Shown: positions 45,827 through 53,750 of the stretch, one piece after another
Numbering within the stretch: position 1 is the stretch's first letter
Layout of the letters: every line of letters starts with the position of its first letter
Assembly (NCBI GenBank): GCA_045564915.1
Contig: JBJLGL010000001.1
Location: 434,001-498,000 of the forward strand
Origin: JAQWRV01 sp045564915
Lineage (GTDB): Bacteria > Pseudomonadota > Alphaproteobacteria > Rhodospirillales > Rhodospirillaceae
Direction: 5' to 3'
Length of the DNA stretch: 64,000 nt
Made by a program: the position numbers and the translations under genes
The notes under the pieces: generated by a model
The model's input: only the letters and a program-made list of their open reading frames with translations
The model's database searches: none
Told to the model about the DNA's origin: nothing

Positions 45827-46390
45827 CTAGAGTGGGGGGCCCATAATATTAACAACAAGTGTTTCCGTTTGAGACGCAACAGTCATTGTAATAGATCTAC
45901 CGCTAGTTAGCGTCTTTGCACTTAGACCAGCAAATGCCTGGTCAATATTTTGATCTAACCAAGTATCTCTATTTGCCCAATCAGCCAGCGTAAGTTCAAA
46001 CAGCATTGAAACGGCATTTAGGTTCTTAAGTCGTACCAGAGGTTGATCAATTGGAAGGTATGCCATGAGGCTCACAGTTGTTATCTTCTCTGGTGGCCCA
46101 ATGACCTCAAGCAAGGTAGAGCCATCTATCGAGCGGCCTACAATGCGCGGTCGACCATCGGCTAGTGGCACATATTTGAAGACCAGATTAAACGGCCTGC
46201 GTTCATAAAATTTAGTAATTTGGTTTCGCGTAATATTTAGGCTGGCGCTCGGCCTTAGAGGATCAACCGAAAGTACCGCGTGTTTTATAGGCGTAGCTAT
46301 TTGTGAGGGTTTCTGGCCAGAAATCCAGTACATATACGAAGAAAGAAGCAGTAGGACGCAATATACAGAGATACGTAGCCATCTGGGCAT
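45827..46390 (-). CDS. Hypothetical single-pass or exported protein
   Basis: This is a 187-residue protein with one N-terminal hydrophobic segment (WLRISVYCVLLLLSSYMYWIS) and then a soluble domain that would lie outside the cytoplasm. I do not recognise the family. The soluble part alternates strands, for example FNLVFKYVPLADGRPRIVGRSIDG and SITMTVASQTETLVVNIM. I use the ATG at 46390. The frame extends to a TTG at 46468 without ribosome site. It is convergent with the histidine-elbow hydrolase gene, 9 bases apart. It has no obvious link to the buf genes beyond divergence. Confidence 0.55.
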   Translation of the reverse strand: MPRWLRISVYCVLLLLSSYMYWISGQKPSQIATPIKHAVLSVDPLRPSASLNITRNQITKFYERRPFNLVFKYVPLADGRPRIVGRSIDGSTLLEVIGPPEKITTVSLMAYLPIDQPLVRLKNLNAVSMLFELTLADWANRDTWLDQNIDQAFAGLSAKTLTSGRSITMTVASQTETLVVNIMGPPL

Positions 46391-46834
46391 AGTGTTATAC
46401 CAATAACATTTAGCAGGTTTCTGAGCCCCCATATACTGGCAGCACCAGCAAATCCATTTACGGTTCAAAAAAATAGCATACCTCGCTTAACATCGTCATT
46501 CCTTTAAAATGGTTAGGAGAACTAGTGAGAAAAGACGGTGTTCCGGCACACAAGACGGTAGTCAATACAGTCTGAAGCTAGAATGAATCACCACATTTTA
46601 AGTGGTTTAAGCAACTATACGGGTTTTGGCCTGAAACTACAGATAGATGATTGGCGAATGGCTTAAATCATTTCTGCTAATCTACAGGGACCCACTAAGG
46701 AATTTCACTAGTGCACCATTGGCGACCTTCAATAGGTCTACTATTATAGCAATATTGCTGCAGGTCGTTGGCTGTGCAGAATTAAATACAGAAATACAAA
46801 GCCGCCCACTGCGGCGATATAGATGGAGAACTCA
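46391..46834. other. Gene-free stretch of about 440 bases upstream of bufA1
   Basis: No supported gene lies here. It is the divergent region between the hypothetical exported protein and bufA1 and must hold their promoters. I see only a weak 5-bp hairpin (ACCAC/GTGGT around 46590-46605). A longer open frame that begins at 46647 overlaps bufA1 out of frame and has no recognisable domain, so I do not count it as a gene. Confidence 0.6.
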
Positions 46835-47140
46835 ATGCCAGACAAAAACGTGTCAACCCTTTACCTTGCTGCCGCTATATCAGGCGCAGTATCATTGGCT
46901 GCAACAACCATCCCGTCCGCAGCCTTGGCCCAAAATAAAGAAAGATGCTTTGGTGTTTCCAAAGCCGGTGAGAACGCCTGCGGCAATGCCGCCGGCACCC
47001 ATTCCTGCGCCGGCCAATCTACCGTGGATTATGACAATGGAGAATGGAAGATGGTTGGTGAGGGCACCTGTATCCAAATGGGTGGTTCTTTAGAACCGTC
47101 TGAAGGCGTTAACGAAGAACTAAAGGAGAAGGCCGGCTAG
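46835..47140 (+). CDS. bufA1: Bufferin-type metallophore precursor, BufA1 family (DUF2282)
   Basis: This is a 101-residue RiPP precursor of the bufferin family, made in the cytoplasm, modified on cysteines and exported to the periplasm to buffer metal, with copper reported for the Caulobacter members. An N-terminal signal peptide ends PSAALAQN. The mature part has the four family cysteines C38, C49, C58 and C79 in KERCFGVSKAGENACG, HSCAG and GTCIQ. The ATG at 46835 has GGAG 5 bases upstream. An in-frame ATG at 46823 lacks a site. It is followed by bufB and bufC. A strong hairpin spans the stop codon. Confidence 0.87.
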   Translation: MPDKNVSTLYLAAAISGAVSLAATTIPSAALAQNKERCFGVSKAGENACGNAAGTHSCAGQSTVDYDNGEWKMVGEGTCIQMGGSLEPSEGVNEELKEKAG

Positions 47141-47149
47141 GCCTTCCCC
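47125..47149 (+). promoter_or_regulatory. Hairpin enclosing the bufA1 stop codon
   Basis: GAAGGCC (47128-47134) pairs perfectly with GGCCTTC (47140-47146). The stem extends past an A-C mismatch by two more G-C pairs (47125-47126 with 47148-47149). The TAG stop is in the loop and first base of the right arm. No T-tract follows directly, but AATCTTAGTTTAGCTTT comes within 20 bases. It may limit read-through or stabilise the precursor mRNA, giving more BufA1 than BufB/BufC. Confidence 0.5.
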
Positions 47150-47164
47150 AATCTTAGTTTAGCT

Positions 47165-48079
47165 TTGAAGGCAACATTGACCCCTCCTAATATCCCACCT
47201 TCAAATTCTTCGTCTCGGCCGAGCCCGATCCCTCTTGATGCAGGGGTCGGGCTGCGACATCCCCATATGAACCAATTTGCGGCAGGTGCTGCTAAAGCCT
47301 CTTGGCTTGAGATCCATAGTGAAAACTTTCTTGTACCTGGCGGACCACGCTTAGCTCAGCTCGAGGCCATACGTAATAATTATGCTATTAGTTGCCACGG
47401 AGTTGGCTTGTCGCTGGGTTCAGTAGACGGAATTGATGATCAGCATCTATCAGACCTAAAAGAATTGAACGATCGGATCGAGCCAGGGCTAGTTTCTGAA
47501 CATGTGTCTTTCAGCATGATTGATGGAATTTATGTTAACGACCTACTACCACTCCCTTACACTGAAGAAGCTTTGTCGGTAATAGCGCGTAATATTGAAT
47601 ATGTGCAGTCGGTATTAAAACGTCGGATCATTGTAGAAAACCCATCATCTTATTTGATATTTAGTGAGTCGATTATCCCTGAATGGGAATTCTTGTCCGC
47701 ACTTGTGGAGCAGACTGGGTGTGGCCTACTTCTCGATATCAATAATGTGTATGTAAGCTCCCAGAACAATTCATTCGACGCCTTTGAATATCTTGAACAT
47801 GTCAATGGTGATGCCGTCGAAGAAATTCATTTAGCTGGCTACACAATTGATGTGGAGGATGAAGAAGAATTGCTGATCGATACACATGGCGATGTCGTCT
47901 CCGACGCCGTTTGGTCACTTTTTGATTTCACGCTAGATCGTATCGGTCTGAGACCCACACTGATAGAGTGGGATACTAACATACCACCACTTCACGTACT
48001 GCTCGCCGAAGCTGCAAATGCACGGCAGCACATGAAGCTTTTGACTGAAAAAACTGATGGAATAAGTCATGTTACATGA
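47165..48079 (+). CDS. bufB: MNIO-family multinuclear iron oxidative enzyme BufB (DUF692)
   Basis: BufB is the multinuclear non-heme iron enzyme that, with BufC, modifies cysteines of the BufA precursor. At 304 residues it has normal DUF692 length. Metal-site motifs are seen in order: AISCHGVGLSLGSVD, LVSEHVSFS, IIVENPSSYL, LLLDINNVYVSSQNN, EEIHLAGY and DTHGDVVSDAVW. The TTG at 47165 is the only start that keeps the conserved VGLRHPH segment with some leader. No good ribosome site is visible, perhaps because translation is low. It overlaps bufC by 11 bases. Confidence 0.88.
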   Translation: MKATLTPPNIPPSNSSSRPSPIPLDAGVGLRHPHMNQFAAGAAKASWLEIHSENFLVPGGPRLAQLEAIRNNYAISCHGVGLSLGSVDGIDDQHLSDLKELNDRIEPGLVSEHVSFSMIDGIYVNDLLPLPYTEEALSVIARNIEYVQSVLKRRIIVENPSSYLIFSESIIPEWEFLSALVEQTGCGLLLDINNVYVSSQNNSFDAFEYLEHVNGDAVEEIHLAGYTIDVEDEEELLIDTHGDVVSDAVWSLFDFTLDRIGLRPTLIEWDTNIPPLHVLLAEAANARQHMKLLTEKTDGISHVT

Positions 48080-48839
48080 ATGCCAACGGGATTTTGTGGC
48101 TGCTGCGCTTAAGAATGAGAAAGCAGCATTGATAGGCCATGTACAAAGCCCACACGGTGCACTTGAGAGGCGCCTTGGCGTATACTATTCCAATACTATT
48201 AACAGCCTAAACGACGTTCTAATGGCTGCCTTCCCAGTAGTTCTGGCTATCGTGGGCGAGCGGTTTTTTCGGGTGATGGCGCGAGAATTTGTCCAAGCAC
48301 ATCCACCCAAGCGACCAACACTTTTCCGATACGGTGAAAGCCTACCCTCTTTCCTATCAACCTTTTCACCAGGCAAAACAATGCCTTATTTACCGGATGT
48401 AGCGCGCTTAGAATGGGCTCGCATTGAAGCGTATTTTGCTGTGGACTGCGTATCAATCGATTCCTGTAAGTTAGCATCCGTTGCCCCAGAGTATCTGCAT
48501 GCCTTAACCCTTTCGCTTCATCCATCTGTGCAACTGATACGATCTACATATCCCATTTTCCGGATCTGGGATGTCAACCAAGATAGGCACGATACAATAA
48601 CCAATATTAATTTTAGCCAGACAGAATGCGGTCTTGTTTTTAGAGAAGGTCATAGTGTAATCCAACGCCTCTTAGGCCGAGATAGCTTCCAATGGTTGAA
48701 GCAAATTTCAATAGGACGCACATTCGGCCAAGCCACTGAAGCAACAGTTTCTGAATTTCCAGAGTTTGATCTGCAGGATACTTTGCATTTACTATTAGCT
48801 TCAGGTGTTTTTACCAATATAAGCGTCAAACGTGCCTAA
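48069..48839 (+). CDS. bufC: Bufferin maturation partner protein BufC (DUF2063)
   Basis: This is a 256-residue partner that binds the BufA precursor and presents it to BufB. The N-terminal DUF2063 domain is clear: LERRLGVYYSNTINSLNDVLMAAFPVVLAIVGERFFRVMAREFV, followed by PYLPDVARLEWARIEAYFA. The C-terminal part looks like the winged-helix or RRE-like half. Its ATG overlaps the bufB stop by 11 bases, so it is translationally coupled. Together with bufA1 and bufB it makes a complete three-gene bufferin operon without a visible regulator. Confidence 0.87.
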   Translation: MLHECQRDFVAAALKNEKAALIGHVQSPHGALERRLGVYYSNTINSLNDVLMAAFPVVLAIVGERFFRVMAREFVQAHPPKRPTLFRYGESLPSFLSTFSPGKTMPYLPDVARLEWARIEAYFAVDCVSIDSCKLASVAPEYLHALTLSLHPSVQLIRSTYPIFRIWDVNQDRHDTITNINFSQTECGLVFREGHSVIQRLLGRDSFQWLKQISIGRTFGQATEATVSEFPEFDLQDTLHLLLASGVFTNISVKRA

Positions 48840-49022
48840 TTCTTGTAACAAAAAACTAACAGATTTAGTGGATGAGCTTAATTAATGAATGGTGCTGAAT
48901 TGTGAACTTTACGACTCACAGATTGCGAAGGGAACATTTGGCAGGGCTTGCTCAGTTTGCGAGAGTGGGTCGGAGGCTTAACTAACCAGTGGGCACAGCG
49001 GTCTAATGTATCTAGAAGACTT

Positions 49023-50648
49023 TCATTTGCTAACCAACGTATAGTCCTTATATCTAGTCCTCAAATCAGATTTGAGGACTTTTCCAGTTGCCCCAAGCGG
49101 TAGCTCTTCTACCCATTCCAGACCGTCCGGCAACCACATCTTGGGAACTACATCAGTTAGAAAAGTCCTCACGTCTTCCAAGTTTGGCCGATCGCTCCCC
49201 TCTGGCACACACACCAATAGAGGCCGCTCCTGCCATCTCGGATGCGCCACACCTATAACAGCTGCCTGTTTGATAGAAGGGTGCGCTGCAGCCGCATTTT
49301 CTAAGCCTACGGAACTAATCCACTCGCCACCGGATTTAATTATATCCTTGGCGCGGTCCGTTATGTGGAGGTAGCCATCAGTATCCAGAGTGCCTATATC
49401 CCCAGTGTCAAACCAACCATCAGCAGTCAGAGCGGTTTCATCAGATTTAAAGTATGATTCAATAACCCATGGGCCCCTCACGTGGAGGTTCCCTGATACT
49501 TTGCCATCGTTAGGCAATACATTTCCCGCATCATCAACAATACGCAAGTCGACCCCATAGACGCCACGCCCTTGTTTAAGTTTCATAGGCATTTGTTGGT
49601 CGCGTGAGAGATTGTTGAACTTTGGCTTTAGTGTATTAACCACACCTATTGGGCTCATCTCTGTCATACCCCAAGCATGGTGCACTGTGACACCATACAT
49701 TAGCTCAAACCTATCTATCATTGTCTCTGATACAGCCGCTCCTCCAATTACTACTCGTTCTAGGCCATCGGGTTTACGACCCATCGCATCCATATAGTCA
49801 AGAAGCCCCATCCACACTGTAGGCACACCAAGTGCAGCCGATACACGCTCGGAATCCATAAGATCAAAGAGACTCTCGCCGTCAAGCTTTGGGCCGGGCA
49901 TAATCAAAGATGTGCCGGCTATTGGACCGGAATAAGGGACCCCCCAAGCGTTGACGTGAAACATCGGTACAACCGGTAGAACAATATCATTAGTACGTAA
50001 GTTGAGGGTATCCGCGTAAGAGCATGCCATCGCATGCAACACCGTAGATCGGTGGCTATACAGAACACCCTTTGGGTTGCCTGTCGTCCCAGATGTATAA
50101 CACATAGATGCTGCTGTTTTTTCATCGAATAAAGGCCATTCGAAAATCTCTGGTTCGCCCTTTATCAATGTTTCATAATCGGTAGTACCGGGGGGCACAT
50201 TTTGCGGCCTGTGCTCCGCATCTGTCATAACTACATAGTGTTCGATCGATTTGAGATGAGGTGCAATGCGCACCACAGTGTCAGCAAGATCAAGATCAAA
50301 GAATAGAATTCGGTCCGCTGCGTGATTGATGACATAAATAAGCTCTTGATCCGATAGGCGAAGGTTTACGGTATGGCAGACCGCTTCGACACCAGATACG
50401 GCGTAATAAAGCTCAAGGTGCAAGTCGGTATTCCACGCTAGGGTAGCTACTCTATCTCCGGGCTGGAGGTCTTTTTTCAGCAAAGCATGGGCCAGCTTCT
50501 GCGCGCGGGCATAGACCTTACCATAGGTTGATCGACGCACAGGACCTTCAACGCTTCGCGAAACGATCTCTGTGTCAGTGTGATTTTGTGCCGCAAATTG
50601 AATCAACGATGTGATCAGCAACGGCGTATCCATCATAAGACCGTACAT
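49023..50648 (-). CDS. Medium/long-chain fatty acyl-CoA ligase, AMP-binding (AlkK/DmdB-like)
   Basis: This is a 541-residue ANL enzyme that joins a carboxylic acid and CoA via acyl-AMP. The P-loop is MCYTSGTTGNPKGVLYSHRS, the A5-type motif HHAWGMTEMSPIG, and the C-terminal DGYLHITDRAKDIIKSGGEWISS is as in CoA ligases. The N-terminus YGLMMDTPLLITSLIQFAA is shared with AlkK-type and methylmercaptopropionate (DmdB-like) ligases, so the acid may be a medium-chain or sulfur-containing one. The ATG at 50648 has AGGAG 5 bases upstream. A 25-base palindrome lies in its last codons. The Lrp gene lies upstream on the same strand, 81 bases away. Confidence 0.83.
   Translation of the reverse strand: MYGLMMDTPLLITSLIQFAAQNHTDTEIVSRSVEGPVRRSTYGKVYARAQKLAHALLKKDLQPGDRVATLAWNTDLHLELYYAVSGVEAVCHTVNLRLSDQELIYVINHAADRILFFDLDLADTVVRIAPHLKSIEHYVVMTDAEHRPQNVPPGTTDYETLIKGEPEIFEWPLFDEKTAASMCYTSGTTGNPKGVLYSHRSTVLHAMACSYADTLNLRTNDIVLPVVPMFHVNAWGVPYSGPIAGTSLIMPGPKLDGESLFDLMDSERVSAALGVPTVWMGLLDYMDAMGRKPDGLERVVIGGAAVSETMIDRFELMYGVTVHHAWGMTEMSPIGVVNTLKPKFNNLSRDQQMPMKLKQGRGVYGVDLRIVDDAGNVLPNDGKVSGNLHVRGPWVIESYFKSDETALTADGWFDTGDIGTLDTDGYLHITDRAKDIIKSGGEWISSVGLENAAAAHPSIKQAAVIGVAHPRWQERPLLVCVPEGSDRPNLEDVRTFLTDVVPKMWLPDGLEWVEELPLGATGKVLKSDLRTRYKDYTLVSK
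49056..49080. repeat. 25-base palindrome in the 3' end of the acyl-CoA ligase gene
   Basis: AGTCCTCAAATC and GATTTGAGGACT are exact reverse complements around one central A. As RNA they would form an 11-bp stem with a 3-base loop. The left end is 31 bases from the stop codon, within codons for KSDLRTR, a region that is conserved in CoA ligases. TTTT follows on the plus strand only. Confidence 0.8.
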
Positions 50649-50729
50649 AGACACTCCTATAATTTACATCATGCGGTACGTATGGAATCACCAAAGCGTT
50701 TAAACCGGATTCCACGCCCCTTCCATTTA

Positions 50730-51215
50730 TTATTTATTTGTCCCCGCTTCAAGCGGAAGAGCCGTCTGGTAAATTACCTGTTTCAATGCAAAACTCGAGT
50801 TAATACTAGCGATAGCTGGGATGCACGTTAGGTGACGCTTAAGAAAGCTTTCGTAATCGGATAGGTCTTTGGTCACAACACGTAATAGGTAGTCACTAGC
50901 GCCAGTCATCAAATAGCATTCCATCACCTCCGGCAAGGCGTCGATCGCCCTTTCAAATTCGTCGAGCGCTTTCTCGGATTGCTCTTTAAGTGCAACGCTG
51001 ACAAACACGCTTACTGGCAGTCCAACTTTAGTTTGGTCTACAAAGGTCATGTACCCAGAAATCACACCGTCCTCCTCCAATCGCCGCACGCGGCGGAGAC
51101 ATGGCGAAGGGGACAGTCCAACCCGATCAGCCAGTTCGACATTTGTCAATCTCGCGTCCTCCTGCATATGCCGCAGGATTCGAAGGTCGATATCGTCTAA
51201 GTCCGAATTTAGCAT
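50730..51215 (-). CDS. Lrp/AsnC-family transcriptional regulator
   Basis: This is a 161-residue feast/famine regulator. The N-terminal winged HTH reads DDIDLRILRHMQEDARLTNVELADRVGLSPSPCLRRVRRLEEDGVI. The C-terminal RAM ligand domain has VMECYLMTGASDYLLRVV, the usual amino-acid-sensing loop. ATG 51215 has GGTGGA 4 bases upstream. The frame runs on to 51329 but that part is not conserved. It is divergent from the transketolase-like gene and probably controls it and itself in response to an amino acid. Confidence 0.9.
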   Translation of the reverse strand: MLNSDLDDIDLRILRHMQEDARLTNVELADRVGLSPSPCLRRVRRLEEDGVISGYMTFVDQTKVGLPVSVFVSVALKEQSEKALDEFERAIDALPEVMECYLMTGASDYLLRVVTKDLSDYESFLKRHLTCIPAIASINSSFALKQVIYQTALPLEAGTNK

Positions 51216-51340
51216 ATTCCACCATTTTTTACGTATATTAATAATAATAATTGCATATAACATCGTTTTTACGCAAGCCTTTGCAAGGATATGCTTGGCT
51301 AGCTGGTGTAGAGTCTGCCCCCATCGCAACGGAGTTTTTC
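51216..51340. promoter_or_regulatory. Divergent promoter region between Lrp gene and transketolase-like gene
   Basis: This 125-base region is A+T rich near the Lrp start (ATTAATAATAATAATTGC) and should hold two promoters and the Lrp operator. Lrp/AsnC regulators usually bind imperfect, A/T-rich palindromes next to their own gene. No exact palindrome is evident by eye. The placement is by context only. Confidence 0.45.
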
Positions 51341-53716
51341 ATGCGCCCAGACGAAAATATCGATGTTCTAAAAACCCTGGAAAAACGAATTTTGTGGTTT
51401 GCAACCTGGATGATTCATCATGCTAATAATATTCGGCCACGAACCGATGGGGTAAAAGTTGGGGGTCATCAGGCATCTTGCGCATCAATGGTTACGGTGA
51501 TGACAGCATTATTCTTACATACGCTCCGTCCATTTGACCGTATAGCTGTCAAACCTCATGCAGGACCGGTTTTTCACGCTATTCAATATCTACTGGGCAA
51601 TCAGACTTTGGAGCGGATTAAAGACTTTCGTGGATTTGGCGGCGTACAGCCATATCCCTCCCGCACCAAGGATCATGCAGACGTTGATTTTTCCACTGGC
51701 TCCGTTGGACTGGGAGTTGCCGAAACACTTTTCGCTTCGATGGCGCAAGACTACATCTATTCCCATGATTTAGTTAAGGATTCTGTGCCAAAGGGACGCA
51801 TGATCGGCCTCATGGGTGACGCTGAGCTAGATGAAGGAAATATTTATGAAGCTCTACTTGAGGGGTGGAAGCATGAAGTGAGCAATTGCTGGTGGATTGT
51901 AGACTACAATCGGCAAAGTCTTGACGGGGTGATCAATGACCGTCTGTTCAACAGAATTATCGGCTTCTTTTCTGCAGTCAACTGGAATGTAGTAATCCTA
52001 AAATATGGCCTAAAACAAAGAGCCGCATTTAAAACACTGGTAGGACCAGCTCTCAAGAAATGGATCGATGAATGTCCAAACCAAACCTATTCCGCCTTGA
52101 CATTTCAAGGTGGACCGGCCTGGCGCGAAACGCTGCAGAAAGATCTTAAGGGTAGAAAGGGTATTAAGGCATTTCTCGATGAGCACGATAATGAAAGCTT
52201 GCATGCATTAATGACCAATCTTGGCGGTCATGACATGGAAGCTATTCTACAGGCATTTGCTGAGGCGGAAGGGGATGATCGACCACATTGCTTTATCGCA
52301 TATACCATCAAAGGTTATGGGTTACCTCTGGCTGGCCATAAAGATAATCATGCCGGGATTCTGAATGACAAGCAAATAGACCAATATCGATCCTCGTTAG
52401 GTATCCCCAAAGGCAAAGAGTGGGATATGCTGGCAGGACTCAATATGGAAGGACGGGATCTTTCAGCTTTTCTTGATGCCGTCCCTTTTGCGCAGCGAAT
52501 ACAGCATGGGCGTGAGGAGACTGAACTAGATACGCTTCCTGTACCAGCTATTAGCGCACCTAGAAGCGGAAAGCAGTCGACACAAGAAGCTTTCGGCAAA
52601 ATCATGAATGAATTGGGCCGCGGCAATTCAGACCTGGCAAGTCGGATTGTAACCACATCACCCGACGTAACTGTATCAACTAACCTTGGGGGCTGGGTCA
52701 ACCAGCGTAGCCCCTTTCATATCAACAGACGTGAAGATATTTTCAGACAAATGCATGTGGCATCACCACAAAAGTGGGGCCAACAACCTAAGGGTCAGCA
52801 CATTGAACTAGGTATTGCAGAAAATAATCTCTTTCTGCTCTTGGGTGCGCTCGGCCTCTCCCACGAACTGTTTGGTAAGCGGCTGATACCCGTTGGAACT
52901 TTATACGACCCATTTATCAGCCGAGGTCTCGATGCCATGACTTACGCTTGCTACCAAGACGCCCGTTTTATGTTAGTTGCAACTCCTAGTGGCATTTCGC
53001 TTGGTCCAGAAGGTGGCGCTCACCAGTCTATCTTCACTCCACTGATCGGTATCGGCCACTCCAACCTAACGTGCTTTGAACCCGCGTATGCTGATGAGTT
53101 AGCCACTATCATGAAGTGGGGGTTTGAATATATGCAAAGGCCAGACGGTAGTTCTTTATATTTGCGCCTTTCAACTAGACCGCTTGCACAGCCTGAGCGC
53201 CCTATGATGCATGACCTTGAAGCCGGCATTCTAGCGGGGGCCTATTGGGCTATTCAGCCTGAGCCTGGATCTGACTTTGCATTAGCATACTGCGGAGTGG
53301 TCGCCCCCGAAGCACAAGCCGCATTTGAAATCATTCGAGAAGACCTGCCAGGGGCAGGGCTGCTCGCTATCACTTCTCCAGATCGTCTCCAGGCTGGTTG
53401 GAATGCAGCTGCCCGTGCACGCAGAAAAGGCAGGGGTAATGTTAGAAGCCCGATTGAGCAGCTGTTAGCTGGTCTCGCCAAAGACGCCACTCTAGTGACC
53501 GTTCACGACTCTCATCCCCTTGCATTAGGTTGGCTTGGTTCGGTCCATGGCCAAAAATGCGAAGCCCTTGGCGTTGACCGCTTCGGTCAGGCAGGCAACA
53601 TTTCAGACCTCTACGCTGAGTATGGTATTGATTCAGAGGCCGTAGTTAGTGCTGTTGCCGATATTATTGTACAGCAGGCTGGTTTATTGGGTGTGTCGGC
53701 ACAATTGAGTGGATAA
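51341..53716 (+). CDS. Large transketolase / E1-type thiamine diphosphate enzyme
   Basis: This is a 791-residue ThDP enzyme with the transketolase / homodimeric pyruvate dehydrogenase E1 build. The substrate-side segment VKVGGHQASCASMVTVMTALFLHTLRP is at the N-terminus. The ThDP motif starts GLMGDAELDEGNIYEALLEGW and ends VDYNRQ. The pyrimidine domain has GQHIELGIAENNLFLLLGALG with the conserved glutamate. At this length it is larger than TktA (about 660) and closer to AceE (about 890). Relatives are annotated transketolase. The reaction could be 2-oxoacid decarboxylation. The adjacent Lrp suggests amino-acid-linked control. ATG 51341 has GGAG 7 bases upstream. Confidence 0.82.
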   Translation: MRPDENIDVLKTLEKRILWFATWMIHHANNIRPRTDGVKVGGHQASCASMVTVMTALFLHTLRPFDRIAVKPHAGPVFHAIQYLLGNQTLERIKDFRGFGGVQPYPSRTKDHADVDFSTGSVGLGVAETLFASMAQDYIYSHDLVKDSVPKGRMIGLMGDAELDEGNIYEALLEGWKHEVSNCWWIVDYNRQSLDGVINDRLFNRIIGFFSAVNWNVVILKYGLKQRAAFKTLVGPALKKWIDECPNQTYSALTFQGGPAWRETLQKDLKGRKGIKAFLDEHDNESLHALMTNLGGHDMEAILQAFAEAEGDDRPHCFIAYTIKGYGLPLAGHKDNHAGILNDKQIDQYRSSLGIPKGKEWDMLAGLNMEGRDLSAFLDAVPFAQRIQHGREETELDTLPVPAISAPRSGKQSTQEAFGKIMNELGRGNSDLASRIVTTSPDVTVSTNLGGWVNQRSPFHINRREDIFRQMHVASPQKWGQQPKGQHIELGIAENNLFLLLGALGLSHELFGKRLIPVGTLYDPFISRGLDAMTYACYQDARFMLVATPSGISLGPEGGAHQSIFTPLIGIGHSNLTCFEPAYADELATIMKWGFEYMQRPDGSSLYLRLSTRPLAQPERPMMHDLEAGILAGAYWAIQPEPGSDFALAYCGVVAPEAQAAFEIIREDLPGAGLLAITSPDRLQAGWNAAARARRKGRGNVRSPIEQLLAGLAKDATLVTVHDSHPLALGWLGSVHGQKCEALGVDRFGQAGNISDLYAEYGIDSEAVVSAVADIIVQQAGLLGVSAQLSG

Positions 53717-53750
53717 AGGAGAGATGGGGACCCAAATGGTGTAGCCACAA

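Noticed and set aside
46647..47093. Open frame of 148 codons overlapping bufA1 in another frame
   Set aside because: It has no recognisable domain, and the bufA1 frame has the signal peptide, four conserved cysteines and a ribosome site.
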